DNA of 64,000 bases from Pseudomonadota bacterium (GTDB taxonomy: Bacteria; Pseudomonadota; Gammaproteobacteria; Steroidobacterales; Steroidobacteraceae), in the NCBI GenBank assembly GCA_023433705.1, contig JAEYUC010000046.1, forward strand, positions 1 to 64,000. Reading direction: 5' to 3'. Numbering within the stretch: the stretch's first letter is position 1; the number at the start of each line of letters is the position of its first letter. Below are positions 27,486 to 37,089 of the stretch, piece by piece. The notes beneath the pieces were generated by a model. It was not told where the DNA came from and did not search any database. It worked only from the letters and a program-made list of their open reading frames with translations. A program made the translations under genes and the position numbers.

Positions 27486-29423
27486 TCAACGTTGTCGGGT
27501 GCCACCCATGGCAGTCATCGTCCCATGCCGGGCCGAGTTGTAGATCTCGACACGATCGCGCCCTTGGGTCTTGGCTACGTACAACGCGATATCGGCGCGG
27601 CGCGCGACCTGGTCGAACAGCACATCGCCCGGTTCGTAGCTCGCGAGGCCGAGGCTCAGCGTGACGGTGACGTCGTGATCCTCGACCTTCATGCGCTGCG
27701 TGCGCAGCGCCGCGCGCAGCTTCTCGGATGCCTGCCGCGCCTGGTCGAGCGTGAAGTCCGGGAACAGCACCAGGAATTCTTCGCCGCCGTAGCGTCCGAA
27801 CACCTCGTTGCCTTGCAACGAGCTGCGCAGCACCGCCGCGAACCGCTGCAGGATCTGGTCGCCGACCGCATGCCCGAAGCGGTCGTTTATCGACTTGAAG
27901 TGATCGAGATCGATGAGCCCGATGATCAGGGTGCCTTTCGCCTCGCGCGCGCGTGACAGGAACTCGACCGCCTTGCGCACGATCGCGCGGCGGTTGAGCA
28001 ACCCGGTGAGCTCGTCACGTTCGGCGAGCCGGATCAGCTCGGCGCGATGGCGGCGGTTGGACCACAGCGCATAACCGAGTACGAACGCCGTGACGAGACC
28101 GGCGAGTCCCGCGAGCGCGATGAGCTGCGTCGTACGCTGCTGGCTCGTGAGCCGTTCCTCGGCGAGCCGCTTGTCCTTCTCGAGCAGCGCGATCTTCTGC
28201 TTCTCCTGGTCGCTCTCGAACTGCACGCGCAGCTGCGCGACTTCGCGGATGCGGTCGAGCGTGCCCTGTTCGCGCACGCGCCGCAGGTATTCGCCCTGGT
28301 CCGTGAACGCGGCGGGGTAGTTGCCGACGGCCGCATGCGCGCGCGAGCGCAGCTCGTACAGCTCGGCGATGTCGTCCGCCGGCTGGGCGCCGCCCGGCGC
28401 GATCGCGCGGTTGAACTGCTCGACGGCTTCCTTCGAATGGCCGAGCGCGAGATTCAGTCGCCCCCGCAGCGCCGCGAGCGTACGGTAATCGTTGTCGTCC
28501 ATGCCGCTGGTCTGGCTCAGCGTCAGTTCGGCGCGATCGCACCAGCGCGCGGCCTCTGCGAGCGCATTGCGCTGGATCTGCACGCCGCACATTCGAAGTT
28601 GCGACAGGCCCGTGCCCACGCGATCGCCGATGGTTTCGTGAAGTCGCAGCGCCTCGGTCGCGGCCATGTTGGCTTCGTCGAGACGGCCCGCGGCGGTCAG
28701 GATGGCGGCGCGCCGGTCGAGTGCGGTCGCGAGTCGGATCTGCGCGTTCTGTTCGCGGAAGAACGCGATGGTTTCGTCTGCCAGCGCGAGCGCCTGCGGG
28801 TAGTCGCGCACCGAGAACTGCGCCATCGACAGCCGACCCGCGGCGACCATGGCTTCCTCGCGCGATGCGACCCGGCGTAGCAGCGCGTACCCGCGCAGCA
28901 GGTCGTCGAGGGCCTGATCGGCATTACCGTCGCGAAAGTTGAGCCAGCCGCGATCGCGCAGCACGCAACCCAGGGCCAGCGGCCGGTCCCGGACCGCGTC
29001 GGCCACGCGCGTGAGCTCGACGATCGCGGCGTCGATGCCGCCCACGTTGGTGCTGACCAGCGCGCGCACCGTGCGCATGCGCACCGCGAGATCCGACATG
29101 TCCCCGGCGGGCAGCAGCGCGAGGCCGGCATCCGCATGGGTTATGGACTGGCGACTGAAGCCGAGCTGGCGGGCGGCGTCGGCGGCGATCGCATGGAGAG
29201 CCGCGCGGCGCGTGGCCGGCATGTCGGCCGTGGTCGAGATGGTGTTGGCGAGCTGGGGCAGGGCCGATGCCGGATCGCGGAATGCCTGTTCTTCCAGCGC
29301 CGCGAGCTCGCCGGTCTGCGCGCCGATGCAGGCCGCGCGCGCCACCGGCGCGAGCAGCACGCACGAAAGCGCCGTCAGAACGACGGCGCGCGATGAACGA
29401 TAACGGATGGTGGGTCCGTGCAC
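27486..29423 (-). CDS. TPR-containing diguanylate cyclase (GGDEF)
   Basis: 645-residue sensor-cyclase: signal peptide (VVLTALSCVLLAPVARAACI, about 14-33), a periplasmic helical tetratricopeptide-like region (about 40-390), a coiled coil (about 400-435), one TM helix (about 438-460, LIALAGLAGLVTAFVLGYAL), and a cytoplasmic GGDEF domain with active motif RYGGEEF (GGEEF at 546-550). The RxxD inhibitory site is absent (QGNE in its place). It should make c-di-GMP. The proposed start is GTG 29423, just before the signal peptide; the frame is open to 29549. Third gene after the protease and the proline-rich lipoprotein, same strand. Confidence 0.87.
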   Translation of the reverse strand: MHGPTIRYRSSRAVVLTALSCVLLAPVARAACIGAQTGELAALEEQAFRDPASALPQLANTISTTADMPATRRAALHAIAADAARQLGFSRQSITHADAGLALLPAGDMSDLAVRMRTVRALVSTNVGGIDAAIVELTRVADAVRDRPLALGCVLRDRGWLNFRDGNADQALDDLLRGYALLRRVASREEAMVAAGRLSMAQFSVRDYPQALALADETIAFFREQNAQIRLATALDRRAAILTAAGRLDEANMAATEALRLHETIGDRVGTGLSQLRMCGVQIQRNALAEAARWCDRAELTLSQTSGMDDNDYRTLAALRGRLNLALGHSKEAVEQFNRAIAPGGAQPADDIAELYELRSRAHAAVGNYPAAFTDQGEYLRRVREQGTLDRIREVAQLRVQFESDQEKQKIALLEKDKRLAEERLTSQQRTTQLIALAGLAGLVTAFVLGYALWSNRRHRAELIRLAERDELTGLLNRRAIVRKAVEFLSRAREAKGTLIIGLIDLDHFKSINDRFGHAVGDQILQRFAAVLRSSLQGNEVFGRYGGEEFLVLFPDFTLDQARQASEKLRAALRTQRMKVEDHDVTVTLSLGLASYEPGDVLFDQVARRADIALYVAKTQGRDRVEIYNSARHGTMTAMGGTRQR

Positions 29424-29457
29424 GGCGCGTAGTTTACGCGTCCGCGCTGCAGTGCAC

Positions 29458-30096
29458 TCACTGCTGTTTGACCGAATCCAGTTTTCTTGACGGCGTCGAA
29501 CCTTCCAGCGGAATGGTGAAGAAGCCGAACCCCGTTCCCTCGGCGGCATTCATGGTCACGAGGACGCGGATCTCCCTGGCCGACTCGGCCGCACGTGTAA
29601 CGGCGTATTGCCGTCTGATGACGTCCCGATTCCCGAGTTTCTGGACACTGGCGGGCCCGGCCGCGACGGTCAGTCCGGCCTTCTCGGGAAGGCTGACCTG
29701 CATCGGTGCGCCAGCGATGCGCGGCACCACCGCCACGTGAAGCGTGGCCGACTGGCCCGGCGCGATCGGCCCGTCGATCTGGTAACGGACATCGGCGGCG
29801 ACGCTGATCTTGGCGCTGGGACGGGCCAGCGGCATGGAGTTCAGGTCGGGCTCGGTCGAGGCCGCGGGTGGATCCTGTGGGGGAGGCATCGTCGAAGGAT
29901 CGCTCGGTTGCGACGGTGCCGGGGTCGCTTCCTCGGTGGGGGCCGCGTCCGGAGCCTGGTCGGGAGCCTGCCCGGCGGCTTCTTTCGCCGGCGCCGTCGC
30001 GGGTTCGGCGGGCGGTGTCGATTTCGCGCAGGCATACAGGGTGAGCGCCATCAATGCCATGCCAGCCGCGCTTCGAAGGGAAAGTGAATTCGCCAT
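29458..30096 (-). CDS. Proline-rich putative lipoprotein
   Basis: 212 residues. An N-terminal hydrophobic segment ends in a lipobox-like LTLYAC (Cys about 25). It is followed by a Pro/Ala/Glu/Asp-rich linker (about 28-90, including PSQPSDPSTMPPPQDPP) and a beta-rich C-terminal domain (ISVAADVRYQIDGPIAPGQS, IRVLVTMNAAEGTGFGFF). No family recognised. ATG 30096 is preferred over ATG 30102 because the GAGG that overlaps the protease stop then sits 8 bases upstream. The tight spacing suggests co-transcription with the metalloprotease gene. Confidence 0.75.
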   Translation of the reverse strand: MANSLSLRSAAGMALMALTLYACAKSTPPAEPATAPAKEAAGQAPDQAPDAAPTEEATPAPSQPSDPSTMPPPQDPPAASTEPDLNSMPLARPSAKISVAADVRYQIDGPIAPGQSATLHVAVVPRIAGAPMQVSLPEKAGLTVAAGPASVQKLGNRDVIRRQYAVTRAAESAREIRVLVTMNAAEGTGFGFFTIPLEGSTPSRKLDSVKQQ

Positions 30097-30106
30097 GGTC
30101 ATGACC

Positions 30107-32377
30107 TCAATTGATCGTCACGGTGAGGTTGTAGTCGCCCGGCGTGCCCTGGTCTCCGCAACCATTGGCGCAGTCGTAGACGTCGATGATGTAGGTGCCA
30201 TTCTGGGTCGCCATGAAATTCTGCACTTCGGGAGTGGTTGCGCTGCCGTTGGGACTGAATGCGGTGACAACCGCGACTCCATTCCGGTACACCACGAAAT
30301 CGGTGTCGACGGGCGAAATGGTGTTCGACGAGTACGCTCTTATCTCGATGTTGCGCGGCGCGTCCGACACGTTGAAACGGATGAAGCGCCGGTTTCCGAG
30401 AGCATTGAAAGTGCCTGCGGCATCCGTGCTGAACAGGATGCGTTGCTGGCCAATGGTCATCGTTTCGTAGATAGGCAGAACCGCGGAGTCCGGTACCGAA
30501 AGGGGAACCAGGTTTTGCCCGGTGGCGAAGGCATCGACGACCGTGTTGACGTTTTGCGCCAGCAGTAGTTGGTTGATCGCAGTCGCGTCGCCGGGGCGAT
30601 TGTCTTTCAGGGCCGCGATGAACGAGAAGATGCTCGTCATCGCGGGAGTCGTGCGCTGCTCGTTGACCAGCACGTTCCAGAGCGGCGCGAAGCCGAGCGA
30701 CAGCGTATCCGCGCCATCCGCGACCGGATCGTACAGATCCCACAGGATCGACCACACCGAGGATTCGCTGCAGAAACACCCGTAGTCTTCCTGCGGCGCA
30801 CCGGCCGGGTTGGTCGGTGGATTGGTCTCCACATTGAATGTGCTCGATACCCGAGAGGTGCCGCTCACGTACGAATCGCGCGCCACTGGATCGTTCAACA
30901 CGATGGCCGCGAACGCGTAGCCGAATCCCTCGCCGAAGGCGACGCGGATGTCGAGCTTGTCGCCGCGGCCATGCGGCCCACCGATGTTGTCGGCGCGCGA
31001 GAAGCTGTCTTCGACGTAGTGGCCGAATTCGTGCGCGATGACGTGCTGGTCGAACTCGTCGGTGTCTTCGTCGACGTCGGCCGACAAGGTGATGACTCCG
31101 GGTGGTCCCGATTCGAAATACGTTTCGCCGCCCGGATTGTCCGGCGCCCAGTCGAGGACGAGCGCCGGGAAATCCGTGTTGGGTGCGACGGACAACACGG
31201 TCTGCACGCCCCGGTAGACCGTGTCGAGGATCGCGAACGGCGCAGATGCGCGCGTGCCGGTGACCGTGCCGCTCGCGTTGAAGCCCGACAGGATCGCCAG
31301 GTCGTGCGCTCCGGCGGTATTCGAGTTGAACGGCGAGGCGTCGGTGAATACGTAAGGCTCGGGATCCAGCCGCGGGACGTCATCGTCGTCCTTGACGTCC
31401 ATCACGCTGAAATCCCAGCGCGGCAACGAGGATGAGGCGTCCCGGAGCATCTGGGCCACTGCCTGGATCCGGATGCTGGAATTCGCCGGCACCGACAGCG
31501 CATAGACGCCGTTCTCGTTGGTCGTTCCGGTCGCGAGCACGTTGTCGGTCGTGCCGTCGATCGCGCGCACGACGATGACGCGCGCCGGATGCATCGTCTG
31601 GTTGCCGTAGTTCAGGCCGGAATTGATGTTCGTGGCGAACTCGACGCGCTGATAACGAATCGTGCCCGTGACCGTGACATTGCCGCCGCCGGGCGGGTTC
31701 ACGATGACCGTGACCGTGGACGCCGGACTGGTCGCGCCCCGGTTATCCGTGACGACGAGCGAGAACGTGAGCGTCGCCGGCGAGGTCACCGTGGGCGCCA
31801 GGAACGTCGGCGCCGCGCTGGCCGGGTCCGACAGGGGCACGACGGGCGTACCGCCGGTCTGCGACCACGCGTAAGACGCGATGGTGCCATCCGGGTCGCT
31901 GCTCCCGGTGGCGTCCAGCTCCACCGTGTCGCCCGAGGTCACCGTCTGCGGCGTACCCGCGTTTGCCGTAGGGGGCGTGTTGTCGGCGGGGTTCACGGTG
32001 ATCGCCACCGTGGAAGGCGTGCTGCTCGCGCCGCGGTTGTCGGTCACCGTGAGCGAGAACGTGAGCGTCGCCGCATTGTCGAGGTCGGGCGCGGTGAACG
32101 TCGGCTGCGCTGTCGCCGGATTGGACAGCGTGACCGTCGGTGTGCCGCCTGTCTGTGTCCACGCGTACGTGGTGATGTTGCCGTCGGGATCGCTGCTCGC
32201 CGAACCGTCGAGTGTGACGACGGCGCCCGAAGTCACCGTCTGCGCGGCGCCCGCGTTCGCCCTGGGCGAAACATTGGCGGGTGTGACCGGACCGTCGCCG
32301 TCATCACCCCCACCACATGCGACGAGCAACAACGCGGCGAGGCCGGCCAGGATCGGTCCACGACTTATGTAGCGCAT
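30107..32377 (-). CDS. PKD-domain zinc metalloprotease lipoprotein
   Basis: 756 residues. Lipoprotein signal with lipobox LLLVAC (Cys21), then an acidic GGGDDGDG spacer. Two PKD/REJ-type beta domains follow (about 33-130 and 133-230), both with the SSDPDG and VTDNRGA motifs. A gluzincin-type catalytic region has HEFGH at 449-453 and a probable third ligand Glu483 in FGEGFGYAF, similar to M36-like or related metalloproteases. The C-terminal domain (about 655-756) resembles bacterial pre-peptidase C-terminal domains and ends GDYNLTVTIN. It is likely a cell-surface or periplasm-facing protease. Substrate is unknown. Confidence 0.85.
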   Translation of the reverse strand: MRYISRGPILAGLAALLLVACGGGDDGDGPVTPANVSPRANAGAAQTVTSGAVVTLDGSASSDPDGNITTYAWTQTGGTPTVTLSNPATAQPTFTAPDLDNAATLTFSLTVTDNRGASSTPSTVAITVNPADNTPPTANAGTPQTVTSGDTVELDATGSSDPDGTIASYAWSQTGGTPVVPLSDPASAAPTFLAPTVTSPATLTFSLVVTDNRGATSPASTVTVIVNPPGGGNVTVTGTIRYQRVEFATNINSGLNYGNQTMHPARVIVVRAIDGTTDNVLATGTTNENGVYALSVPANSSIRIQAVAQMLRDASSSLPRWDFSVMDVKDDDDVPRLDPEPYVFTDASPFNSNTAGAHDLAILSGFNASGTVTGTRASAPFAILDTVYRGVQTVLSVAPNTDFPALVLDWAPDNPGGETYFESGPPGVITLSADVDEDTDEFDQHVIAHEFGHYVEDSFSRADNIGGPHGRGDKLDIRVAFGEGFGYAFAAIVLNDPVARDSYVSGTSRVSSTFNVETNPPTNPAGAPQEDYGCFCSESSVWSILWDLYDPVADGADTLSLGFAPLWNVLVNEQRTTPAMTSIFSFIAALKDNRPGDATAINQLLLAQNVNTVVDAFATGQNLVPLSVPDSAVLPIYETMTIGQQRILFSTDAAGTFNALGNRRFIRFNVSDAPRNIEIRAYSSNTISPVDTDFVVYRNGVAVVTAFSPNGSATTPEVQNFMATQNGTYIIDVYDCANGCGDQGTPGDYNLTVTIN

Positions 32378-32536
32378 ACCGCTTTATACCGGCGCGCGCG
32401 AGAAGATAGGAGTAGGAATTCGTCGCGATATTGCGCCAACGGGCTTGTTTGGAGCGAAATGAGATCGTCGTCGCGTAACGCGATACCCAAAGTCAGGGTT
32501 TCCGCGACTCCGGCGAACGGGCACCATCGGACCCGC

Positions 32537-33037
32537 ATGAGAATCCTGTTTGTTTGTCTCGGAAACATCTGTCGCTCGCCGACCGCGGAGGGCGTCGTGC
32601 GGGCGATCGCCGCGCGGGAGTTCCCCGGGCTCGATCTCGAAGTGGATTCGGCCGGCACGGCGGACTACCACGTGGGCGAGCCGCCCGATCGCCGCACCGT
32701 CGCCGCGGCGCGCAGGCGCGGTTACGAAATCGGCGGCCTGCGAGCGCGGCGCATCACGCACCAGGACCTCGCGAGTTTCGACCAGGTGCTCGCGATGGAT
32801 CGCACGAACCTCGACGAAATCGAGTCGCTGCGTCGGGCGGACGCGATCGCGCGAACGGGGCTGTTCCTCGAGTACGCGCCCGAGTGCGGTTTCGAAGAGG
32901 TGCCGGACCCGTACTTCGGTGGGGTCGAGGATTTCGAGCGGGTGCTCGACTTGTGCGAATGCGGCGCACGCGGATTGCTGCGGCGCCTGCTGGAAGAAAA
33001 AGGGCCCGCGATCCGCAAGGATCGCGGGCCCCGGTAA
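32537..33037 (+). CDS. Low-molecular-weight protein-tyrosine phosphatase
   Basis: 166 residues with the P-loop CLGNICRS (Cys7 nucleophile, Arg13) and the general acid Asp124 in DPYFGG. Such enzymes dephosphorylate tyrosine kinases in exopolysaccharide synthesis or arginine phosphates; no kinase or polysaccharide gene is nearby, so the partner is unknown. The frame is open far upstream, but ATG 32537 fits the family. The last codons (GPAIRKDRGPR) are written by a perfect 13-base inverted repeat that appears to be the terminator of the convergent rne gene. Confidence 0.92.
   Translation: MRILFVCLGNICRSPTAEGVVRAIAAREFPGLDLEVDSAGTADYHVGEPPDRRTVAAARRRGYEIGGLRARRITHQDLASFDQVLAMDRTNLDEIESLRRADAIARTGLFLEYAPECGFEEVPDPYFGGVEDFERVLDLCECGARGLLRRLLEEKGPAIRKDRGPR
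32997..33031 (-). terminator. Intrinsic terminator of rne
   Basis: Perfect 13-base stem (33002-33014 with 33019-33031) closed by a GCAA tetraloop. Read on the minus strand it is followed by TTTTT (33001-32997) and lies 23 bases past the rne stop. It is entirely inside the coding sequence of the convergent phosphatase gene. Confidence 0.85.
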
Positions 33038-33053
33038 GGGCTTCGTCTACTAA

Positions 33054-35648
33054 CTATTCGTCGCGGCGGGTCGAACTGTCGCTGGGGCCGCTCGACCAGA
33101 CCACGTAGGGCTTGGGCGCCGGCGGGGGCGGCAGGTCGAGAGGCGCCTGGGCGCCCTCATTGCGCGATTCACGCACGGGCTCGGCACGCTCGGCCGGCTC
33201 ACGCGGCGACTGCTCCCGGGGAGGAGCCTGCTCGCGTTGTGCCGCTGCTTCGCGCGGTTCGCCACCCTGCGAGTGACCGCCATTGCTTTGCTGGGCATGG
33301 AACGCGCGTTCCTCGGCCGACGCTTCGCGGGCGCCCGAAAATTCACCCTCGTGCGGCTCGCCGCCGAACTGGCCTGGCGTACCACCACCATCGCGATTGC
33401 GCCCGCCACGACGTCCACGGCGCCGGCCACGACGACCGCGACCCTCGCGGGCGCCTTCCTGCGCGGGTCCGTTTCCGGACTGGGCAGCGTCTTCGTTGGC
33501 GGCAGCGGCAGGGCTGGCTGCGGCGGTCACGGCGGCGGCTGCGGCAGCGGCCGGCTGTGCTTCCCGCTCGCGCTCGCGCTCGCGCTGACGATTGCGTTCG
33601 CGTTGCTTTTCGCGCTCGGCCTCGCGGTGCGCGTCGCGCTCGCGATTCTGTTCGCGCCCGCCCTGGGTGGCTTCGCGCGCGTGTTCCTTGTGACCGTCGC
33701 GCTCGCGATGGCGATTGCGGTCTCCATCGCGTCCGGCTTCCTTGTCGCGGCGGCCGTCGCGGTCGCGATCCCGATCCTTGTCGCGGTGCCGGCCGTGCGC
33801 GTTGCGCTCGCGGCCACGGTCACGCTCACCGTGACGATGACGGTCGCGTTCGCGGTCGCGTTCGCGATGATCGCGGCGGCCGCCTTCGCGCGCGGGCTTG
33901 CTCTCGACCGCGCCCTCGGGCGCCTTGCCGGTGAATAGATAGACCAGCCGGTCCCAGAACCCGAGCCCGGCCGGCGGTGCAACGACTTTCGCGGCCTGCA
34001 CCTGCGGCGCGGGGGTGGGAACGTGCACGATGACGGGCGCCGGCGTCGCCGGCGCGGTCGGCACGACCGCCGCGGGCTCGAGCTGCGGCTTTTCCTGCTT
34101 GGTGCCGGACGGATCGGCCACCGCCGGACGCTCCGGCATCTTGTAGCTCAGCGTCTTGTTTTCGGGCAGATCGATCTCGTCGGTGCGCACGCGCTTGATC
34201 GAGTACTCCGGCGTCTGGATGTACTGGTTCGGCACGATCAGCAGCTCGACTTCGCTCTTGTCCTCGAGCGTGCGCAGCCACTCGCGCTTTTCGTTGATCA
34301 GGTAGGTGGCCACTTCCACCGGGACCTGGGCAACGACCTGCGCGGTCTTGTCCTTGCGGGCTTCCTCGCCGATGAGGCGCAGGATCGCGAGCGCCATGGA
34401 CTCGACCGAGCGGATGCTGCCGATGCCGGTGCATCGCGGGCAGACCAGGTGGCTGGAATCGCTCAGGCTGGGGCGCAGGCGCTGCCGGGACATTTCCAGC
34501 AGGCCGAAACGTGACAGGCGTCCGATCTGGATACGCGCGCGGTCCATCTTCACCGCGTCGCGCAGCCGGTCTTCGACATCGCGCTGGTTCTTCGACGACT
34601 CCATGTCGATGAAGTCGATGACGATCAGGCCGCCGATGTCGCGGATACGCAGCTGGCGCGCGATTTCGTCCGCCGCTTCGAGGTTGGTGTTGGTCGCGGT
34701 GGTCTCGATGTCCGAGCCGCGCGTCGCGCGCGCCGAGTTGATGTCGATCGACACCAGCGCCTCGGTGTAATTGATGACGATCGAGCCGCCCGAGGGCAGC
34801 TCGACCTTCTGCGCGTAGGCGGATTCGATCTGGCTCTCGATCTGGAAACGCGTGAACAGCGGGATGTCGTCGGTGTAGCGCTTGAGTTTCTTCTGCGCTT
34901 CCGGCGGCATGAACCGCGTCATGTATTCCTGCGCGGTCGCGAACGTGGCGTCGTCGTCGACCAGCACCTCGCCGATGTCGTCGGCGAGATAGTCACGCAG
35001 CGCGCGCGTCACCGCGTCGCTTTCTCGATACACGAGGTAGGGAGCAGGGCGGTCCTTGGTGGCCGCGTCGATCTGTTCCCACTGGCCCTTGAGGTTGTCG
35101 AGGTCCCACTGCAGTTCCTGGACCGCGCGGCCGACGCCGGCGGTGCGCACGATGGCGCCCATGCCGTCGGGGATGACGAGCTCATCCATGACCTGGCGCA
35201 TCTGGTCGCGGTCTTCACCCTCGATGCGGCGCGATACGCCGCCGGCGCGGGGGTTGTTCGGCATCAGGACCAGGAAGCGGCCGGCGAGGGAGATGAACGT
35301 GGTGAGGGCCGCGCCCTTGTTGCCGCGCTCCTCTTTCTCGACCTGGACGATGACTTCCTGGCCTTCGGAGAGCAGGTCGCGCATGTTGCCGCGCCCACTG
35401 TCCGCGCCCTTGCGGAAGTATTCCTTGGAAATTTCCTTGAGCGGCAGGAAGCCGTGACGTTCGGAACCGTAGTCGACGAAGCACGCTTCGAGCGAGGGCT
35501 CGATGCGCGAAATCCGTCCTTTGTAGATGTTGGCTTTCTTCTGTTCCTTGGAAGGTATCTCGATGGAAAGATCGAACAGCTTCTGACCATCAACCAGTGC
35601 TACGCGCAACTCCTCTTGCTGAGTTGCATTGACGAGCATTCTCTTCAT
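33054..35648 (-). CDS. rne: Ribonuclease E
   Basis: Main endonuclease for mRNA decay and rRNA/tRNA processing, and the scaffold of the degradosome. The 864 residues have an S1 domain (about 38-120), RNase H-like and 5'-sensor parts, catalytic Asp302 and Asp345 ([16 protein letters not shown]), and the Zn-link C403-P-R-C406. After about residue 510 comes an unstructured tail: a likely membrane-binding amphipathic helix ([11 protein letters not shown]) and long Arg/Asp/Glu/His-rich stretches, ending with PKPYVVWSS. It is shorter than the E. coli enzyme (1061). A 5' region of about 390 bases precedes it. Confidence 0.97.
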   Translation of the reverse strand: MKRMLVNATQQEELRVALVDGQKLFDLSIEIPSKEQKKANIYKGRISRIEPSLEACFVDYGSERHGFLPLKEISKEYFRKGADSGRGNMRDLLSEGQEVIVQVEKEERGNKGAALTTFISLAGRFLVLMPNNPRAGGVSRRIEGEDRDQMRQVMDELVIPDGMGAIVRTAGVGRAVQELQWDLDNLKGQWEQIDAATKDRPAPYLVYRESDAVTRALRDYLADDIGEVLVDDDATFATAQEYMTRFMPPEAQKKLKRYTDDIPLFTRFQIESQIESAYAQKVELPSGGSIVINYTEALVSIDINSARATRGSDIETTATNTNLEAADEIARQLRIRDIGGLIVIDFIDMESSKNQRDVEDRLRDAVKMDRARIQIGRLSRFGLLEMSRQRLRPSLSDSSHLVCPRCTGIGSIRSVESMALAILRLIGEEARKDKTAQVVAQVPVEVATYLINEKREWLRTLEDKSEVELLIVPNQYIQTPEYSIKRVRTDEIDLPENKTLSYKMPERPAVADPSGTKQEKPQLEPAAVVPTAPATPAPVIVHVPTPAPQVQAAKVVAPPAGLGFWDRLVYLFTGKAPEGAVESKPAREGGRRDHRERDRERDRHRHGERDRGRERNAHGRHRDKDRDRDRDGRRDKEAGRDGDRNRHRERDGHKEHAREATQGGREQNRERDAHREAEREKQRERNRQREREREREAQPAAAAAAAVTAAASPAAAANEDAAQSGNGPAQEGAREGRGRRGRRRGRRGGRNRDGGGTPGQFGGEPHEGEFSGAREASAEERAFHAQQSNGGHSQGGEPREAAAQREQAPPREQSPREPAERAEPVRESRNEGAQAPLDLPPPPAPKPYVVWSSGPSDSSTRRDE

Positions 35649-36042
35649 TTGAATTGGACCCTAGATGTCTGTGGGCCAACTCGAATCGAACGGCGGATAT
35701 CCTTTCGGACGTCAATGCGAACGACCGCGCGACGCGGAGTGCATGGACGCAAGGCCAAAGATTGTGGGGTGGCGTGTTTTGCACGTTTAATGTCCGTCCC
35801 GAGGTGGGGCGGAGCGCCAAAACCCTTTGGGCTACTTCACCGACGCCGCGCACGATGTGTCTTTTGGACTTCCCATCTGCTGCGCGAGATTCACAGTCGG
35901 CCTTCGAGCGATGGCCCCCTCAGCGAGGACCAACTAACATGCGACGCGCGTTCGAATTGCGACCGGCTGCGCCGCGGCATTGCGTCGTCACACACGAGCG
36001 ATCGGGGACGACGACGGCGCGCATCATATCCCGGGACCCTTA
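35649..36042. other. Divergent rne-rluC intergenic region
   Basis: 394 bases without a convincing gene, between the divergent rne (minus) and rluC (plus). It should hold the rluC promoter and the rne promoter with its 5' untranslated leader. In E. coli the rne leader is long and structured and mediates autoregulation; a similar arrangement is possible. A small stem (CGTG, CACG) is visible around 35779-35791. No consensus promoter could be fixed by eye. Confidence 0.5.
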
Positions 36043-37062
36043 GTGAAAACAAGACGTTACGAATCGCCTGATGCGCGGCCCCAACAAACTGTTGCAGCCG
36101 GCGCGGATCCCGCCCCGAGCGTGAGGCAGATGCCCGTGGACGAACGCGGCGTGGGCCAGCGACTCGACAACTTCCTTGGCCGGGTCCTCGGTGACGTTCC
36201 GAAAAGCCATGTTTTCCGCGTGATTCGCAAGGGCGAGGTGCGCGTGAACGGCAAGCGCGCCAAACCCGAGACACGGTTGCAGGCAGGCGACATCGTGCGC
36301 GTGCCTCCGGTGCGCACCGGGGCCGCCGCGCCGCCGCGACGCGCGCCAGGCCGGATGGTCGACGAGCTCACCCGCGCGATCGTGCACGAGGATCCGCGCC
36401 TGCTCGTGATCGACAAGCCGGCGGGCGTCGCAGTACATGGGGGCAGCGGGGTGAGCTTCGGGGTCATAGAGGCGCTGCGCGCCGCGCGGCCCGATGAATC
36501 CCTCGAACTCGTGCATCGCATCGACCGCGACACCAGCGGCCTGCTGCTGGTCGCGCGCAAACCGGCCGCGCTGCGCACGCTGCACGCGCTGATGCGCGAA
36601 GGGCAGGTGGAGAAGAAATACCTCGCGCTCGTGAAGGGCAAATGGGAGCTGGGGAAGAAGCGCATCGACGTGCCGCTGCGCACGGACATCCGGGTCGGAG
36701 GCGAGCGCACGGTGAAAGCCCACGAGACCGGCAAGGAAGCGATCAGTCATTTCGCGCCGGTGCAGTTCTTCGGCAAACGCGCGACGCTCGTCGAGGTCGC
36801 GCTCGAGACCGGCCGCACGCACCAGATCCGCGTGCACGCCGCGCACGCGGGTTACCCGCTCGCGGGCGATGAGAAATACGGCGACGAGCAGTTCAACGAG
36901 AGCATGAAGGCCGCGGGTCTCGAGCGCATGTTCCTGCACGCCTCGCAGGTCAGTTTCGTGTGGCCGGATACGGGCATGGAATTCAGCGCGAGCGCGCCGC
37001 TGCCGCCGGACCTGGCGAAAGTCATCGACTCACTGAATGCGGTAGTTAGTAAGCGGAAATGA
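36043..37062 (+). CDS. rluC: 23S rRNA pseudouridine synthase RluC
   Basis: Makes pseudouridines 955, 2504 and 2580 in 23S rRNA (RluC assignments in E. coli). It has an N-terminal S4 domain (QRLDNFLGRVLGDVPKSHVF, then RKGEVRVNGKRAKPET) and the RluA-type catalytic motif HRIDRDTSGLLLVA with the catalytic Asp. The C-terminus holds ETGRTHQIRVHAAHAGYPLAGD. It is divergent from rne, the arrangement seen in many relatives. GTG 36043 is the likely start (339 residues); ATG 36130 and ATG 35980 are alternatives. Confidence 0.95.
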   Translation: MKTRRYESPDARPQQTVAAGADPAPSVRQMPVDERGVGQRLDNFLGRVLGDVPKSHVFRVIRKGEVRVNGKRAKPETRLQAGDIVRVPPVRTGAAAPPRRAPGRMVDELTRAIVHEDPRLLVIDKPAGVAVHGGSGVSFGVIEALRAARPDESLELVHRIDRDTSGLLLVARKPAALRTLHALMREGQVEKKYLALVKGKWELGKKRIDVPLRTDIRVGGERTVKAHETGKEAISHFAPVQFFGKRATLVEVALETGRTHQIRVHAAHAGYPLAGDEKYGDEQFNESMKAAGLERMFLHASQVSFVWPDTGMEFSASAPLPPDLAKVIDSLNAVVSKRK

Positions 37063-37089
37063 TTACGGACACCCGCGCTTCAAAATGCC

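Noticed and set aside
33237..33938. Two long plus-strand frames opposite the RNase E tail, one strongly hydrophobic and membrane-like
   Set aside because: They are the mirror of the Arg/Asp/Glu-rich repeats of rne (GCG, CTC and GTC codons read from the other side). No ribosome site, no recognisable family.
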